Of a DNA stretch of 64,000 bases, positions 43,184 through 51,358 are shown piece by piece (the stretch's first letter is position 1; each line of letters opens with the position of its first letter). The translations under genes were made by a program, and so were the position numbers. Origin of the DNA: Fen-183 sp036504335 (GTDB lineage: Bacteria > Acidobacteriota > Thermoanaerobaculia > UBA5066). The stretch lies in the NCBI GenBank assembly GCA_036504335.1, contig DASXVJ010000029.1, forward strand, positions 1 to 64,000, given 5' to 3'. The notes beneath the pieces are model-generated. The model made no database searches and was not told where the DNA came from. It saw only the letters and a list, made by a program, of their open reading frames with translations.

Positions 43184-44710
43184 ATGGCACCGTCCGCACC
43201 CGTTCACGGCAATTGGATCGCCGGCAAGCACGTTCCCGCCCGCTCGGGCCGAACCTTCGAGAACCGCAACCCCGCAGACGTGACCGACCTGATCGGCCGC
43301 TTCGCGGATTCCGACGAGCGCGACGTCAGGGACGCCGTCGATACGGCCGCGGAGGCCTACAGGAGCTGGCGCCTCGTCCCCGGCCCGCAGCGCGGCGAGA
43401 TCCTCTATCGGCTCGGCGAGATCCTCCGCGACCGCAAGGAACAGTATTCGCGCGACATGACCCGCGAGATGGGCAAGGTCCTGAAGGAAGCCCGAGGCGA
43501 CGTGCAGGAGGCCATCGACATGGCATTCCTCATGGGAGGCGAGGGCCGCCGCCTGCACGGACAGACGACGCCCTCGGAGCTCCCGAACAAGTTCGCGATG
43601 TCCGTGCGGGCCCCGATCGGCGTCTGCGCGTTCATCACGCCCTGGAACTTTCCGATGGCGATCCCGGCATGGAAGTCCACGGCGGCCCTCGTGTGCGGGA
43701 ACACGGTCGTCGTGAAGCCCGCCACGGACACGCCGCTCTCCGTCGTGAACTTCGCGAAGGCGCTCGAGGACGCGGGCCTCCCGCCCGGCGTCTTCAACGT
43801 CGTGACGGGCTCGGGGTCGAAGGTCGGGAACCCGCTCCTCAAGGACCCGCGCGTGAAGGTCGTCTCGTTCACGGGCTCGACGTCCGTCGGGCGCTCGATC
43901 AACGAGGCCTGCGCGCCGTCGTTCAAGCACGTCCACCTCGAGATGGGCGGCAAGAACCCGATCATCGTGATGGACGACGCGAACCTCGAGCTCGCCGTCG
44001 ACGGGGCGATCTGGGGCGCGTTCGGGACGAGCGGGCAGCGCTGCACCGCGTCCTCGCGCCTCCTCGTGCACCGCAAAGTCGTCAGGAAGTTCACGGCGAT
44101 GCTCGGCGAGCGCGCCGCCGCCCTGAGGGTCGGCAACGGGCTCGACGAGAAGAACGAGATGGGCCCGGCGATCAACGAGAGCCAGCTCGACACGGTCCTC
44201 GACTACATTTCGATCGGCAAGGACGAGGGCGCGAAGCTCGTCTCCGGCGGCAAGCGCCTCACGGGCAAGGGCCACGACAAGGGCTGGTTCGTCTCGCCCA
44301 CGGTGTTCGGCGACGGCGACCGGAAGATGCGGATCGCGCGCGAGGAGATCTTCGGCGCCGTCACGGTCGTCGTGCCGATCTCGTCGCTCGAGGAGGCGAT
44401 CGACATCTCCAACGAGTCGGAATACGGCCTCTCGTCGGCGATCTTCACCCAGGACATCAACAAGGCGTTCGTCGCGATGCGCGACCTGGAGGCCGGCATC
44501 TTCTACGTGAACCTGCCGACGATCGGCGCCGAGACGCACCTGCCGTTCGGCGGGACGAAGCAGACCGGCAACGGCCACCGCGAGGCGGGACTCGCCGCAC
44601 TGGACGTCTTCAGCGAGTGGAAATCGATCTACGTCGACTACTCCGGGACGATCCAGAAGGCGCAGATCGACGTGCCGGCCGGCGAGACGTCCGCGAAGAA
44701 GAAGAGATAA
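43184..44710 (+). CDS. NAD(P)-dependent aldehyde dehydrogenase
   Basis: A 508-residue enzyme of the aldehyde dehydrogenase superfamily. The cofactor-binding segment ITPWNFPMAIPAWKSTAAL, the general base Glu in HLEMGGKNP (about residue 253) and the nucleophile Cys in GTSGQRCTAS (about residue 287) are intact. Within the superfamily it looks closest to the semialdehyde dehydrogenases (for example alpha-aminoadipic or succinic), but the substrate is not defined by sequence. The C-terminal end SAKKKR is basic and overlaps an A tract. It is followed by a strong bidirectional terminator. Confidence 0.9.
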   Translation: MAPSAPVHGNWIAGKHVPARSGRTFENRNPADVTDLIGRFADSDERDVRDAVDTAAEAYRSWRLVPGPQRGEILYRLGEILRDRKEQYSRDMTREMGKVLKEARGDVQEAIDMAFLMGGEGRRLHGQTTPSELPNKFAMSVRAPIGVCAFITPWNFPMAIPAWKSTAALVCGNTVVVKPATDTPLSVVNFAKALEDAGLPPGVFNVVTGSGSKVGNPLLKDPRVKVVSFTGSTSVGRSINEACAPSFKHVHLEMGGKNPIIVMDDANLELAVDGAIWGAFGTSGQRCTASSRLLVHRKVVRKFTAMLGERAAALRVGNGLDEKNEMGPAINESQLDTVLDYISIGKDEGAKLVSGGKRLTGKGHDKGWFVSPTVFGDGDRKMRIAREEIFGAVTVVVPISSLEEAIDISNESEYGLSSAIFTQDINKAFVAMRDLEAGIFYVNLPTIGAETHLPFGGTKQTGNGHREAGLAALDVFSEWKSIYVDYSGTIQKAQIDVPAGETSAKKKR

Positions 44711-44745
44711 GAGAAGAAAAGACTTCTTAGAAGGTCAAGAGGGCG
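44701..44745. repeat. Unpaired A tract after the aldehyde dehydrogenase gene
   Basis: Contains GAAGAAAAGACTTCTTAGAA then GGTCAAGAGGG, spanning the stop codon and running into the terminator stem. No B partner is seen in the following 200 bases. Confidence 0.55.
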
Positions 44746-44777
44746 GCCGGTCGCGCGGAATCGCGGCCGGCCGTTTT
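44743..44777. terminator. Bidirectional terminator between convergent genes
   Basis: A long stem GCGGCCGGTCGCG / CGCGGCCGGCCG with a 6-base loop is followed by TTTTC on the plus strand. It serves the aldehyde dehydrogenase and can also act on the minus-strand aminotransferase. Confidence 0.8.
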
Positions 44778-46000
44778 CATTCGATGCCTCGTGCCTTTCG
44801 ATAGGCCGGAAGCGCCTGCGCGAGGATCGCGACCGCCTCGCGGAGATCGTCCTCCTTGAGGACGTACGCGATCCGCACCTCGTCCTTTCCGAGGCCCTCG
44901 GTCACGTAGAACCCGCTCGCCGGCGCGACCATGACGGTCTTTCCGTCCCTCTGGAAGTCCGTGAGGAGCCAGGCCGCGAAGTCGTCGCTGTCTTTGATCG
45001 GGAGGCGCGCGACGAGGTAGAAGGCGCCCTCAGGTTTCCTGAGGAAGACGCCCGGAATGCCCGACAGGCCTGCGAAGAGCGTGTCGCGACGCGTCTGGTA
45101 CTCGGTGACGACGCCCTTGTAGTACTCCGGGCCGAGCGCGGCGGCCGCCGGCGCGATGTACTGCGCGAGGCCGGGCGGGGAGAGCCGCCCCTGCGCCATC
45201 CGGTTCGTGGCGGCGGCAAGCTCCTCATTGCGCGTGACGAGAGCGCCGAGGCGGATCCCGCAGGCGGAGAACCGTTTCGACAGCGAGTCGACGACCACGA
45301 CCTCGTGCTCGAAGCCGGCCAGCGAGAGCGCGCTCTCGGACACGCGGCCGTCGTACAGGAACTCGCGGTAGACCTCGTCCGAGACGAAGAAGAGGCCGTG
45401 GTCGCGGCAGAACTCCGCCACGAGGCGGATCTCCTCTTTCGTGTAGACCGTCCCGGTCGGGTTGTTCGGGTTGCAGAGGAGAACGATCCGGGTCTTCGGC
45501 GTGAGCGCCTTTTCCCATTCGGCGCGGCCGGGAAGGTGAAAGCCGTCCTCGCCGCGCGTCACGATGGGCTTGAGCGTGAGGCCCGCCATCGCCGCGAACG
45601 AGCGGTAGTTCGTGTAGAGCGGCTCGACGGTGAGGATCTCGCCGCCGGGATCCGAGCACGCCATGAACGCGAAGAGCAGGGCCTCGCTGCCTCCGGTCGT
45701 CGCGAGGATCTGGGACGGCTCGAGCGAGACGCCCAGCCGTCCGTAGTACGTCTTCAGGAAGTCGAGGTACTCGGGCGTGCCGTTCGACGGCGAGTACGCG
45801 TAGACCTTGTCCTTCAGCTCGGCGAGGCGGCGCCGCATCGGCTCGGGCGTCTCGAGGTCCGGCTGCCCGATGTTCAGGTGCAGGACCTTCACGCCGCGGG
45901 CCCGGGCGGCGTTCGCGAGCGGCATCAGCTTGCGGATGGGGGATGCGGGCATGGCGAGGCCGCGTGCGGAGACGTGCGCGGCCGTGCGTGTCGTGCTCAT
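44777..46000 (-). CDS. PLP-dependent class I aminotransferase
   Basis: A 407-residue aspartate/tyrosine-type aminotransferase. PLP contacts are visible: GGSEAL (phosphate loop, about 103-108), NPNNPTGT (about 177-184), the Asp and Tyr of VSDEVYREF, and the Schiff-base Lys in SLSKRFSACGIRLG (about K242). The Arg for the substrate carboxylate lies near the C-terminus (DEVRIAYVLKE). It would interconvert amino acids and 2-oxo acids, a fit with a genome carrying two amino-acid importers. It starts four bases before the end of rluD, but the exact substrate is not evident. Confidence 0.92.
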   Translation of the reverse strand: MSTTRTAAHVSARGLAMPASPIRKLMPLANAARARGVKVLHLNIGQPDLETPEPMRRRLAELKDKVYAYSPSNGTPEYLDFLKTYYGRLGVSLEPSQILATTGGSEALLFAFMACSDPGGEILTVEPLYTNYRSFAAMAGLTLKPIVTRGEDGFHLPGRAEWEKALTPKTRIVLLCNPNNPTGTVYTKEEIRLVAEFCRDHGLFFVSDEVYREFLYDGRVSESALSLAGFEHEVVVVDSLSKRFSACGIRLGALVTRNEELAAATNRMAQGRLSPPGLAQYIAPAAAALGPEYYKGVVTEYQTRRDTLFAGLSGIPGVFLRKPEGAFYLVARLPIKDSDDFAAWLLTDFQRDGKTVMVAPASGFYVTEGLGKDEVRIAYVLKEDDLREAVAILAQALPAYRKARGIE

Positions 46001-46004
46001 GCGC

Positions 46005-47012
46005 TCAGCGTAGCAAAGAGCCTGGATCGGAGATTCCGGCAGCCGAAAGCAGGCCGACCATGTCCGGCGGGACCGGCGCCGTGAACGTCATGGGCTCGCC
46101 CGAGACGGGGTGCCGGATCCCGAGCCGCCACGCATGCAGCGCCTGCCGCGGGAACGCCTTGCAGGCCTCTTGGAGCGCCTCGTCCTTCAGGCCCTTCCAG
46201 CGCGGCGAGCCGTAGACGGCGTCGCCCACGATCGGCAGGTTCAGCGCCTTGAGGTGGACGCGGATCTGGTGCGTGCGGCCCGTGACGAGGCGGCATTTCA
46301 GGAGAGAGAGGCCGGAGAGGGGACCGGAAGATTCGGAGAGGATTTCATAGAAGGTTGAAGAAGCGCGGCCTTCGCTCTTCGACGTCGTCATGCGCTTTCG
46401 GTCACGTGGGTCGCGCAAGATTCCGAGATCGATCTTTCCCTTGGTGACGGCGGGTCGCCCATAGACGACCGCCAGATATTCCTTTTCCAGGAATCTCTCT
46501 TTCATGGCTTTCCCAAGGACCGACATCGCACGCTCCGTCTTCGCAATGATCAGCACCCCCGACGTGTCCTTGTCGAGACGGTGGACGAGGCCGGGGCGGT
46601 CCGCGGGGCCCGCCCAGTCCTTCGAGCGGTGAAGGAGCGCGTTCACGAGCGTCCCCTGGCGGTGGCCGACGGCGGGATGGACGACGAGACCGGCGGGCTT
46701 GTTCAGGACGAGGATTGCGGAGTCTTCGAAGATGATGGAGAGGGGAATGTCCTCGGCGATGAGGGACGCCCTGGGCGGGGGAGGAGGCGGGAGGACGATT
46801 TCGATGACGTCCCCCTTCTTCACTTTCTCAGACGTCTTCTTCGGTCTCCGCCCCGCGATCGAAACCCATCCTCCTTCGATCCACTCCTGGATCTTCGTGC
46901 GCGAAGCCTCGGGCAGGTCCGTCAGATGGCGCAGAAGCACGTGGTCGAGCCGCTCGCCGACATCGCCGCGGTCCGCGCGGATGGCCCGGGCCGGCCGCGG
47001 CGCGTCGCTCAC
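46005..47012 (-). CDS. rluD: 23S rRNA pseudouridine synthase, RluD/RluA family
   Basis: A 335-residue enzyme with an N-terminal S4 RNA-binding domain (about residues 15-75) and a RluA-type catalytic domain. The catalytic motif is GLVHRLDKDTSGV (Asp about 147), followed by KTERAMSVLGKAMKERFLEKEY and CRLVTGRTHQIRVHL (key residues GRTHQIR). The GTG start overlaps the lgt stop (GTGA). Two repeat tract pairs lie within it: one in the S4 linker (KKTSEKVKKGD, followed by a Pro-rich run), the other around STFYEILSESSG. The Pro/Ser enrichment at those sites is unusual for RluD. Confidence 0.93.
   Translation of the reverse strand: MSDAPRPARAIRADRGDVGERLDHVLLRHLTDLPEASRTKIQEWIEGGWVSIAGRRPKKTSEKVKKGDVIEIVLPPPPPPRASLIAEDIPLSIIFEDSAILVLNKPAGLVVHPAVGHRQGTLVNALLHRSKDWAGPADRPGLVHRLDKDTSGVLIIAKTERAMSVLGKAMKERFLEKEYLAVVYGRPAVTKGKIDLGILRDPRDRKRMTTSKSEGRASSTFYEILSESSGPLSGLSLLKCRLVTGRTHQIRVHLKALNLPIVGDAVYGSPRWKGLKDEALQEACKAFPRQALHAWRLGIRHPVSGEPMTFTAPVPPDMVGLLSAAGISDPGSLLR
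46327..46508. repeat. Inverted tract pair 6 in rluD (A 46327-46366, B 46476-46508)
   Basis: A contains GAGGATTTCATAGAAGGTTG; B contains ATTCCTTTTCCAGGAATCTC and TCTTTC. Both arms are diverged but inverted and correctly spaced (about 110 bp). Confidence 0.45.
46709..46845. repeat. Inverted tract pair 7 in rluD (A weak, B 46813-46845)
   Basis: B is clear (CTTCTTCACTTTCTCAGACG then TCTTCTTCGG). The candidate A arm (GAGTCTTCGAAGATGATGGA, then GAGGGG) is diverged. Confidence 0.4.
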
Positions 47013-47791
47013 GCCGGCTTCGGGGCGGGCGGAATCCGGCGGCGCAGCGCGTAGATCGCGAGCCCGGCGAGGACGCCGCAGAGCGCGATGAATTGCGAGG
47101 TCGACATCACGCCCAGGACCTCGCCGCGGGGATCGCCCCGGAAGAACTCGATCGTGCCGCGCAGGAGCGCGTACCCGAAGACGTACCGGGCGAACGTCTC
47201 GCCCGAGAACGCTCGCCGCTCGAAGCGGACGAGAAGCACGCAGAGGAGGAGCGTGCCGAGGATCTCGTAGACCTGTGTCGGGTGGAGGGGGATTCCGAGC
47301 GGGACGCCGACGTTCTCGTGGGCGACGGGGCTCGTGAACGTGACGGCCCACGGGAGGGAGCATTCCCGGCCCCAGCAGCAGCCCGCAAGGAAGCAACCGA
47401 CGCGGCCGAACGCCTGCCCGAGGGCGACCGACGGCGCCGCGGCGTCCGCAAACATCCAGAACGAGATCCTCCGGCGCCGAAGCAGGATCGCGGTCGCGAG
47501 AACCGCGCCGATGAGGCCGCCGTAGAAGACGCCGCCGGCGCGCGCGAGCGACGCGAAGTCGCTCCACGAACGGACGTAGGACGGCCACTCGACGATCACG
47601 AGGAGGAGCTTCGCGCCGACGAGACCCGACAGCAGCAGCCAGACGCCGATGTCCGACGCCGTGTCGGCTTCGATGCCGAACGACGGGGCCCGACGGCGCA
47701 GGAGCCACAGCCCGGCGACGAAGGCCACGGCCATCATGAAACCGTAGCTCGGGAGCGCGAACGAGCCGATTCGGAAGAGCTCGGGATGCAT
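47009..47791 (-). CDS. lgt: Prolipoprotein diacylglyceryl transferase
   Basis: A 260-residue inner-membrane enzyme adding diacylglycerol to the lipobox Cys of prolipoproteins, the first step of lipoprotein maturation. About seven hydrophobic segments. The Lgt signature is represented by GQAFGRVGCFLAGCCWG, and HPTQVYEILG is another conserved stretch. It lies five bases after lspA, the next enzyme of the pathway, so both are co-expressed. Its stop overlaps the rluD start. Confidence 0.93.
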   Translation of the reverse strand: MHPELFRIGSFALPSYGFMMAVAFVAGLWLLRRRAPSFGIEADTASDIGVWLLLSGLVGAKLLLVIVEWPSYVRSWSDFASLARAGGVFYGGLIGAVLATAILLRRRRISFWMFADAAAPSVALGQAFGRVGCFLAGCCWGRECSLPWAVTFTSPVAHENVGVPLGIPLHPTQVYEILGTLLLCVLLVRFERRAFSGETFARYVFGYALLRGTIEFFRGDPRGEVLGVMSTSQFIALCGVLAGLAIYALRRRIPPAPKPA

Positions 47792-47796
47792 TCGGG

Positions 47797-48297
47797 TCAG
47801 GTCCTCGCGGCCTTGCGGGCCGCCTCGGGCTCGGGGCGGCGCCAGACATCCCACGCCAGCAGGACGACACCCACGGAAATGGCGCTGTCGGCGACGTTGA
47901 ACGACGGCCACTCCCAGCGGCCGACGTAGAAGCGCAGGAAGTCGGTGACGGCCGAGAAGCGGACGCGGTCGATGAGGTTGCCGACGGCTCCGCCCATGAT
48001 CAGGCCGAGCGCGCCCTGGAGAAGCCGGTGCTCCGGCGGCGTCGTCAGCGACCAGGCAAGAACGCCCGCAAAGACCGCAAGGGCGAGCAGCGTGACGAGA
48101 AGCGGACGCGCCGAGCCCGCCGCCGCGAGGACGCCGAACGCGGCGCCCGTGTTCTGGAGGTGTGTGAGGTCGAAGAAGCCCCGGATCACGGGAATCGTCT
48201 TGTAGAGCGGAATCATCGCGACGACGAGCGCCTTCGTGGCCTGGTCGAGGACGACGACGCCCAGCGCGAGAAGAAGATACGGGAGGCGCCGCGTCAC
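47797..48297 (-). CDS. lspA: Lipoprotein signal peptidase
   Basis: A 166-residue aspartic protease with four membrane segments that cleaves the signal peptide of diacylated prolipoproteins. The catalytic Asp residues are in GNLIDRVRF and NVADSAISVG, and LQNTGAAFG is the third conserved stretch. The C-terminal tail is charged (RRPEPEAARKAART). It follows ileS by nine bases, the classical ileS-lspA arrangement. Confidence 0.95.
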   Translation of the reverse strand: MTRRLPYLLLALGVVVLDQATKALVVAMIPLYKTIPVIRGFFDLTHLQNTGAAFGVLAAAGSARPLLVTLLALAVFAGVLAWSLTTPPEHRLLQGALGLIMGGAVGNLIDRVRFSAVTDFLRFYVGRWEWPSFNVADSAISVGVVLLAWDVWRRPEPEAARKAART

Positions 48298-48306
48298 CGG
48301 GAGATT

Positions 48307-51279
48307 CTACCCGCCGACGACGGCGCGGCAGCGGGCGCAGACGCCGTCCTCGCCGGGCTCGACGTCCTTCTTGACCTGCCAGCAGCGCGGGCACTTGGCG
48401 CCTTCGGCGGCGCGCGCGAGCACGGACTCGGCGTCTCCCTCCCGCACGACCGACGGCGTCCCGAACACGTCGGCCAGCCTTTCTTCTGAAAGGTGAAGAA
48501 GGGCGAGCGCGCGGTCGACGTTCTCGCCGCGCCCGATCGCGGCGACGGCCTGGGACGCGGAGCCGACCTTGTTTTCGCGCCTCAGGGGCTCGAGGGCCTG
48601 CAGGAACGCCGCTCGAAGCGCGAGGACCACGCCCCACGCCTCTCTTTCATTCGAAGGAATCTCCGAAGTCTTCAGATCCCCCCAGCTCTTCAGGAACAAG
48701 GCGGACGGGTCCTTCGCGTTCCCGGGCAGCGATTCGAATATCTCCTCGGCCGTGAACGGACAGATGGGGGAGAGGGCGACCGCGATCGTCTCCACGAGTT
48801 TCCAGGCGGCCGTCTGCGCCGATCGGCGCACGGGGTCGTTCGGCGCGAGGACGTAGAAGGCGTCCTTGCGCACGTCACACCAGAAAGCCGAGAGGTCGAC
48901 CGTGACGAAATCCAGGAGCCGCCGGGCGACGCCGTGGAATTCGTGACGGCCGTAGGCCTCTCGCGCCTCGCTCGCGAAGCGGCCCGCGGCGTCGAGGACC
49001 CAACGCTCGAGCGGCTCGAGTCGCGCGTCCGGAACGGCGTCCTTCGCCGGGTCGAAGTCGAAGAGGTTCGAGAGCAGGAACCGCGCCGTGTTCCGGATCT
49101 TGCGGTACGCCTCGGACGTGCGCTGGAGGATCTCCTTCGAGAGCGGGTCGTCGTTCGTGTAGTCGAGCGACGCGACCCAGAGGCGGATGACGTCGGCGCC
49201 TTCGGTCTTGAGCAGGTCCTGCGGCTCGATCGTGTTCCCGAGCGACTTCGACATCTTCCGGCCGTCGCCCGCGACGACGAAGCCGTGCGTGAGCACCGTG
49301 TCGAAGGGCGCGCGGTTGGTCAGCGCGACCGACGTGAGGAGCGACGACTGGAACCAGCCGCGGTGCTGGTCGTGACCTTCGAGGTACATCACGGGGACCG
49401 GCGGCTGCGTCGTGTACGGGTCCGCGAGGCCGTAGTCGCCCGAGCGGAGGACGGCTGCGTGCGAGACGCCCGAGTCGAACCAGACGTCGAGGATGTCCTT
49501 CAGCTTCTCGAAGTTCGTGCCCCCGCAAAGAGAACAGGAGGCCGAAGACGAAGAGGAAGAGGAAGAGGAAGAGGAAGATTTGCTTAGAAAGTAAGACGGG
49601 GGGAACGCGTCGTCGTACCACGCATTGGCGCCGTGCTGCCGGAAGGCCCCTCTTACCCTTTCAAAGAAATCTTCTCTTTCTCTCTTCTCGTTCTCCGTTC
49701 CGCCGCCCTCGACTCTGGGGAAATGGCTGACGATCCCCTTCTCTTTGCAGTCCACGCAGCGCAGGAACGTGATCGGCGAGCCCCAACGCCGCTGGCGGGA
49801 GATCGTCCACTCGAGGCGGTTGTCGACCATCGCGCCGATGCGGTTCTCGCTGTAGGAGGGGATCCACTCCACGCGCCCCCGGATCTCGCCCATCGCGCGC
49901 TCGCGCAGCGCCCCGAGGTCGATGAACCACTGGTGCGTCGCCCGGAAGACGACCGGGTTCTTGCAGCGCCAGCAGTGGGGGTAGGAGTGCGGGGAGGACT
50001 TCTGCGAAAGGAGGATGGAGGCGCCGGCGCGCCCGTCCTTCAGGGCCTCGAGGACGGCGACGTTCGCGTCGTCGGCGGGCGTCTTCGGCGTGACGACGCG
50101 TTTTCCCCTGAGGAATTCCGGGGCGTTGACGTCGTAGTAGCCGCCCTCGTCCACGGGGCAGAGCGCCGGGTCGTCCACCTTGAAGCCGGCGCGGCGCACC
50201 ACCTCGTAGTCGTCGCGGCCGTGGCCGGGCGCGGTGTGGACGAGGCCCGTGCCGTCCGTCGTCGAGACGTGCTCGCCGAGGAGAAATCCGAAGTTATCGA
50301 ATGGGTCGGACGCAAAGGGCCGGGCGTAGCGCAGGGCCGGCAAGGCCCCGGCGATCACTTCGCCGCTTTTCTTCGAATGAGGAAGAGGGTGTGCGTCGCG
50401 CCAGCCGAGCGCAGCGGTCACCTGCGGGACGAGCGACTCGGCGACGAGGTAGGCGGCGCCCGGCTCTGATTCCCTCTTCAGAAGTACGTATTCGATTTTC
50501 GGACCCAGCGCGATGGCGCGGTTCGCGGGCAGGGTCCAGGGGGTCGTCGTCCAGATGACGGCGTAGAGTTGCCGCACGTCGCCCGACTGAGCGAGAGCGC
50601 CCCACACACCGTTCAAAGAATCTTCTCTTAGGGGCATCGCCAGGTAGATCGACCAGTCCGTCTTGTCCTCGTACTCGATCTCCGCTTCCGCGAGCGCCGT
50701 CCGGTCGTGGACGCACCAGAGAACGGCCTTGAAGCCGAACGACACGAGGCCTTTCTCGACGAACCGCCCGAAGGCCCGGGCGATCTCGGACTGGTAGGAG
50801 AAGTCCATCGTCCGGTACGGCTTCATCCACGCGCCGAGGACGCCGAGGCGCATGAAGTCGGTCCGCTGGACGTCGATCCACTTTTCGGCGGAGGCGCGGC
50901 AGGCGTCGCGGATCGCGACGTCGGACATCCCGCGCTTCTTCGGGCCGAGCTCCTTGTCCACCTTGAGCTCGATCGGGAGGCCGTGGCAGTCCCAGCCCGG
51001 CACGTACGGAGCGTCGAAGCCGTCGAGCGTGCGGGACCGCACGACGAGATCCTTGAGGATCTTGTTCATCGCCGTGCCCATGTGAATCCGGCCGTTGGCG
51101 TAGGGCGGACCGTCGTGGAGGATGTACCCGGGAGCGCCCTTCCGCGCGGCGCGGATGCGGCCGTAGAGGTCGTCCTCCTGCCAGCGGGCGAGGCGCGGAG
51201 GCTCGCGCCTCGGGAGATCCCCTCTCATCGGGAAGTCCGTTTTCGGGAGCAGAAGGGTGGATTTCCAGTCGCGGCCCAT
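48307..51279 (-). CDS. ileS: Isoleucyl-tRNA synthetase
   Basis: A 990-residue class I synthetase. HIGH-type motif GRIHMGTAMNKIL, the CP1 editing domain (TTPWTLPANRAI; DGTGLVHTAPGHGRDDY, key residue Asp), KMSKS in GRKMSKSLGNTI, and a C-terminal zinc finger CPRCWQ...CARCRAVVG. Before the LDVWFDSG motif an unusual stretch SYFLSKSSSSSSSSSSSSASCSLCGG replaces the usual sequence (seen as a run of 12 Ser), encoded by the pyrimidine arm of a tract pair. The other arm encodes REDFFERVRG. Between the arms HGANAWYDD is family-typical, so the gene is likely functional. Several weaker pairs lie elsewhere in the gene. Confidence 0.96.
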   Translation of the reverse strand: MGRDWKSTLLLPKTDFPMRGDLPRREPPRLARWQEDDLYGRIRAARKGAPGYILHDGPPYANGRIHMGTAMNKILKDLVVRSRTLDGFDAPYVPGWDCHGLPIELKVDKELGPKKRGMSDVAIRDACRASAEKWIDVQRTDFMRLGVLGAWMKPYRTMDFSYQSEIARAFGRFVEKGLVSFGFKAVLWCVHDRTALAEAEIEYEDKTDWSIYLAMPLREDSLNGVWGALAQSGDVRQLYAVIWTTTPWTLPANRAIALGPKIEYVLLKRESEPGAAYLVAESLVPQVTAALGWRDAHPLPHSKKSGEVIAGALPALRYARPFASDPFDNFGFLLGEHVSTTDGTGLVHTAPGHGRDDYEVVRRAGFKVDDPALCPVDEGGYYDVNAPEFLRGKRVVTPKTPADDANVAVLEALKDGRAGASILLSQKSSPHSYPHCWRCKNPVVFRATHQWFIDLGALRERAMGEIRGRVEWIPSYSENRIGAMVDNRLEWTISRQRRWGSPITFLRCVDCKEKGIVSHFPRVEGGGTENEKREREDFFERVRGAFRQHGANAWYDDAFPPSYFLSKSSSSSSSSSSSSASCSLCGGTNFEKLKDILDVWFDSGVSHAAVLRSGDYGLADPYTTQPPVPVMYLEGHDQHRGWFQSSLLTSVALTNRAPFDTVLTHGFVVAGDGRKMSKSLGNTIEPQDLLKTEGADVIRLWVASLDYTNDDPLSKEILQRTSEAYRKIRNTARFLLSNLFDFDPAKDAVPDARLEPLERWVLDAAGRFASEAREAYGRHEFHGVARRLLDFVTVDLSAFWCDVRKDAFYVLAPNDPVRRSAQTAAWKLVETIAVALSPICPFTAEEIFESLPGNAKDPSALFLKSWGDLKTSEIPSNEREAWGVVLALRAAFLQALEPLRRENKVGSASQAVAAIGRGENVDRALALLHLSEERLADVFGTPSVVREGDAESVLARAAEGAKCPRCWQVKKDVEPGEDGVCARCRAVVGG
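48476..48675. repeat. Inverted tract pair 8 in ileS 3' part
   Basis: A (48476-48512) contains CCTTTCTTCTGAAAGGTGAA and GAAGGG. B (48641-48675) contains CTCTTTCATTCGAAGGAATC and TCCGAAGTCTTC. Spacing is about 130 bp; both arms are moderately diverged. Confidence 0.4.
49544..49695. repeat. Inverted tract pair 9 in ileS (strongest example)
   Basis: A (49544-49600) has four GAGGAA repeats then GATTTGCTTAGAAAG and TAAGACGGG. B (49647-49695) has CCCTCTTACCCTTTCAAAGA then AATCTTCTCTTTCTC. The arms can pair over about 30 bases with few gaps. A shares 28 identical bases, and B shares 18 plus 9, with the pair in the MBL hydrolase gene. Confidence 0.82.
49993..50122. repeat. Possible tract pair 10 in ileS (weak)
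   Basis: GAGGACTTCTGCGAAAGGAG at 49995 and TTTTCCCCTGAGGAATTCCG at 50101 match the A and B patterns only partly, but with the usual order and spacing. Confidence 0.3.
50366..50500. repeat. Possible tract pair 11 in ileS (weak), plus B tract at 50628-50650
   Basis: GCTTTTCTTCGAATGAGGAA and GAGGG at 50366 pair by position with ATTCCCTCTTCAGAAGTACG at 50468. A clearer single B tract, CCGTTCAAAGAATCTTCTC then TTAGGGG, lies at 50628-50650 in the same gene. Confidence 0.33.
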
Positions 51280-51298
51280 TCGAGCCGCGGAGGTTACA

Positions 51299-51349
51299 TG
51301 ATTCAGATGGATCAGGTGGCGCTCCGGAGCGCTGTTCGTCCCTTACACT
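51299..51349 (+). promoter_or_regulatory. Promoter region of the Gfo/Idh operon, with inverted repeat
   Basis: TTACACT (51343-51349) lies nine bases before the ATG of the oxidoreductase gene and there is no ribosome-binding site, which suggests a leaderless mRNA. TGATTC-N4-GGATCA (51299-51314), near-identical to the palindrome at 23162-23177, sits about 30 bases upstream of the -10, and also lies in the leader of the divergent ileS gene. Confidence 0.45.
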
Positions 51350-51358
51350 CCGCCGCGC

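Noticed and set aside
49544..49620. Poly-Ser run in IleRS as an assembly artefact
   Set aside because: Frames on both sides are intact, and the same tract occurs in the MBL gene with different surroundings. It cannot be excluded without reads, but a simple repeat collapse would more likely shift the frame.
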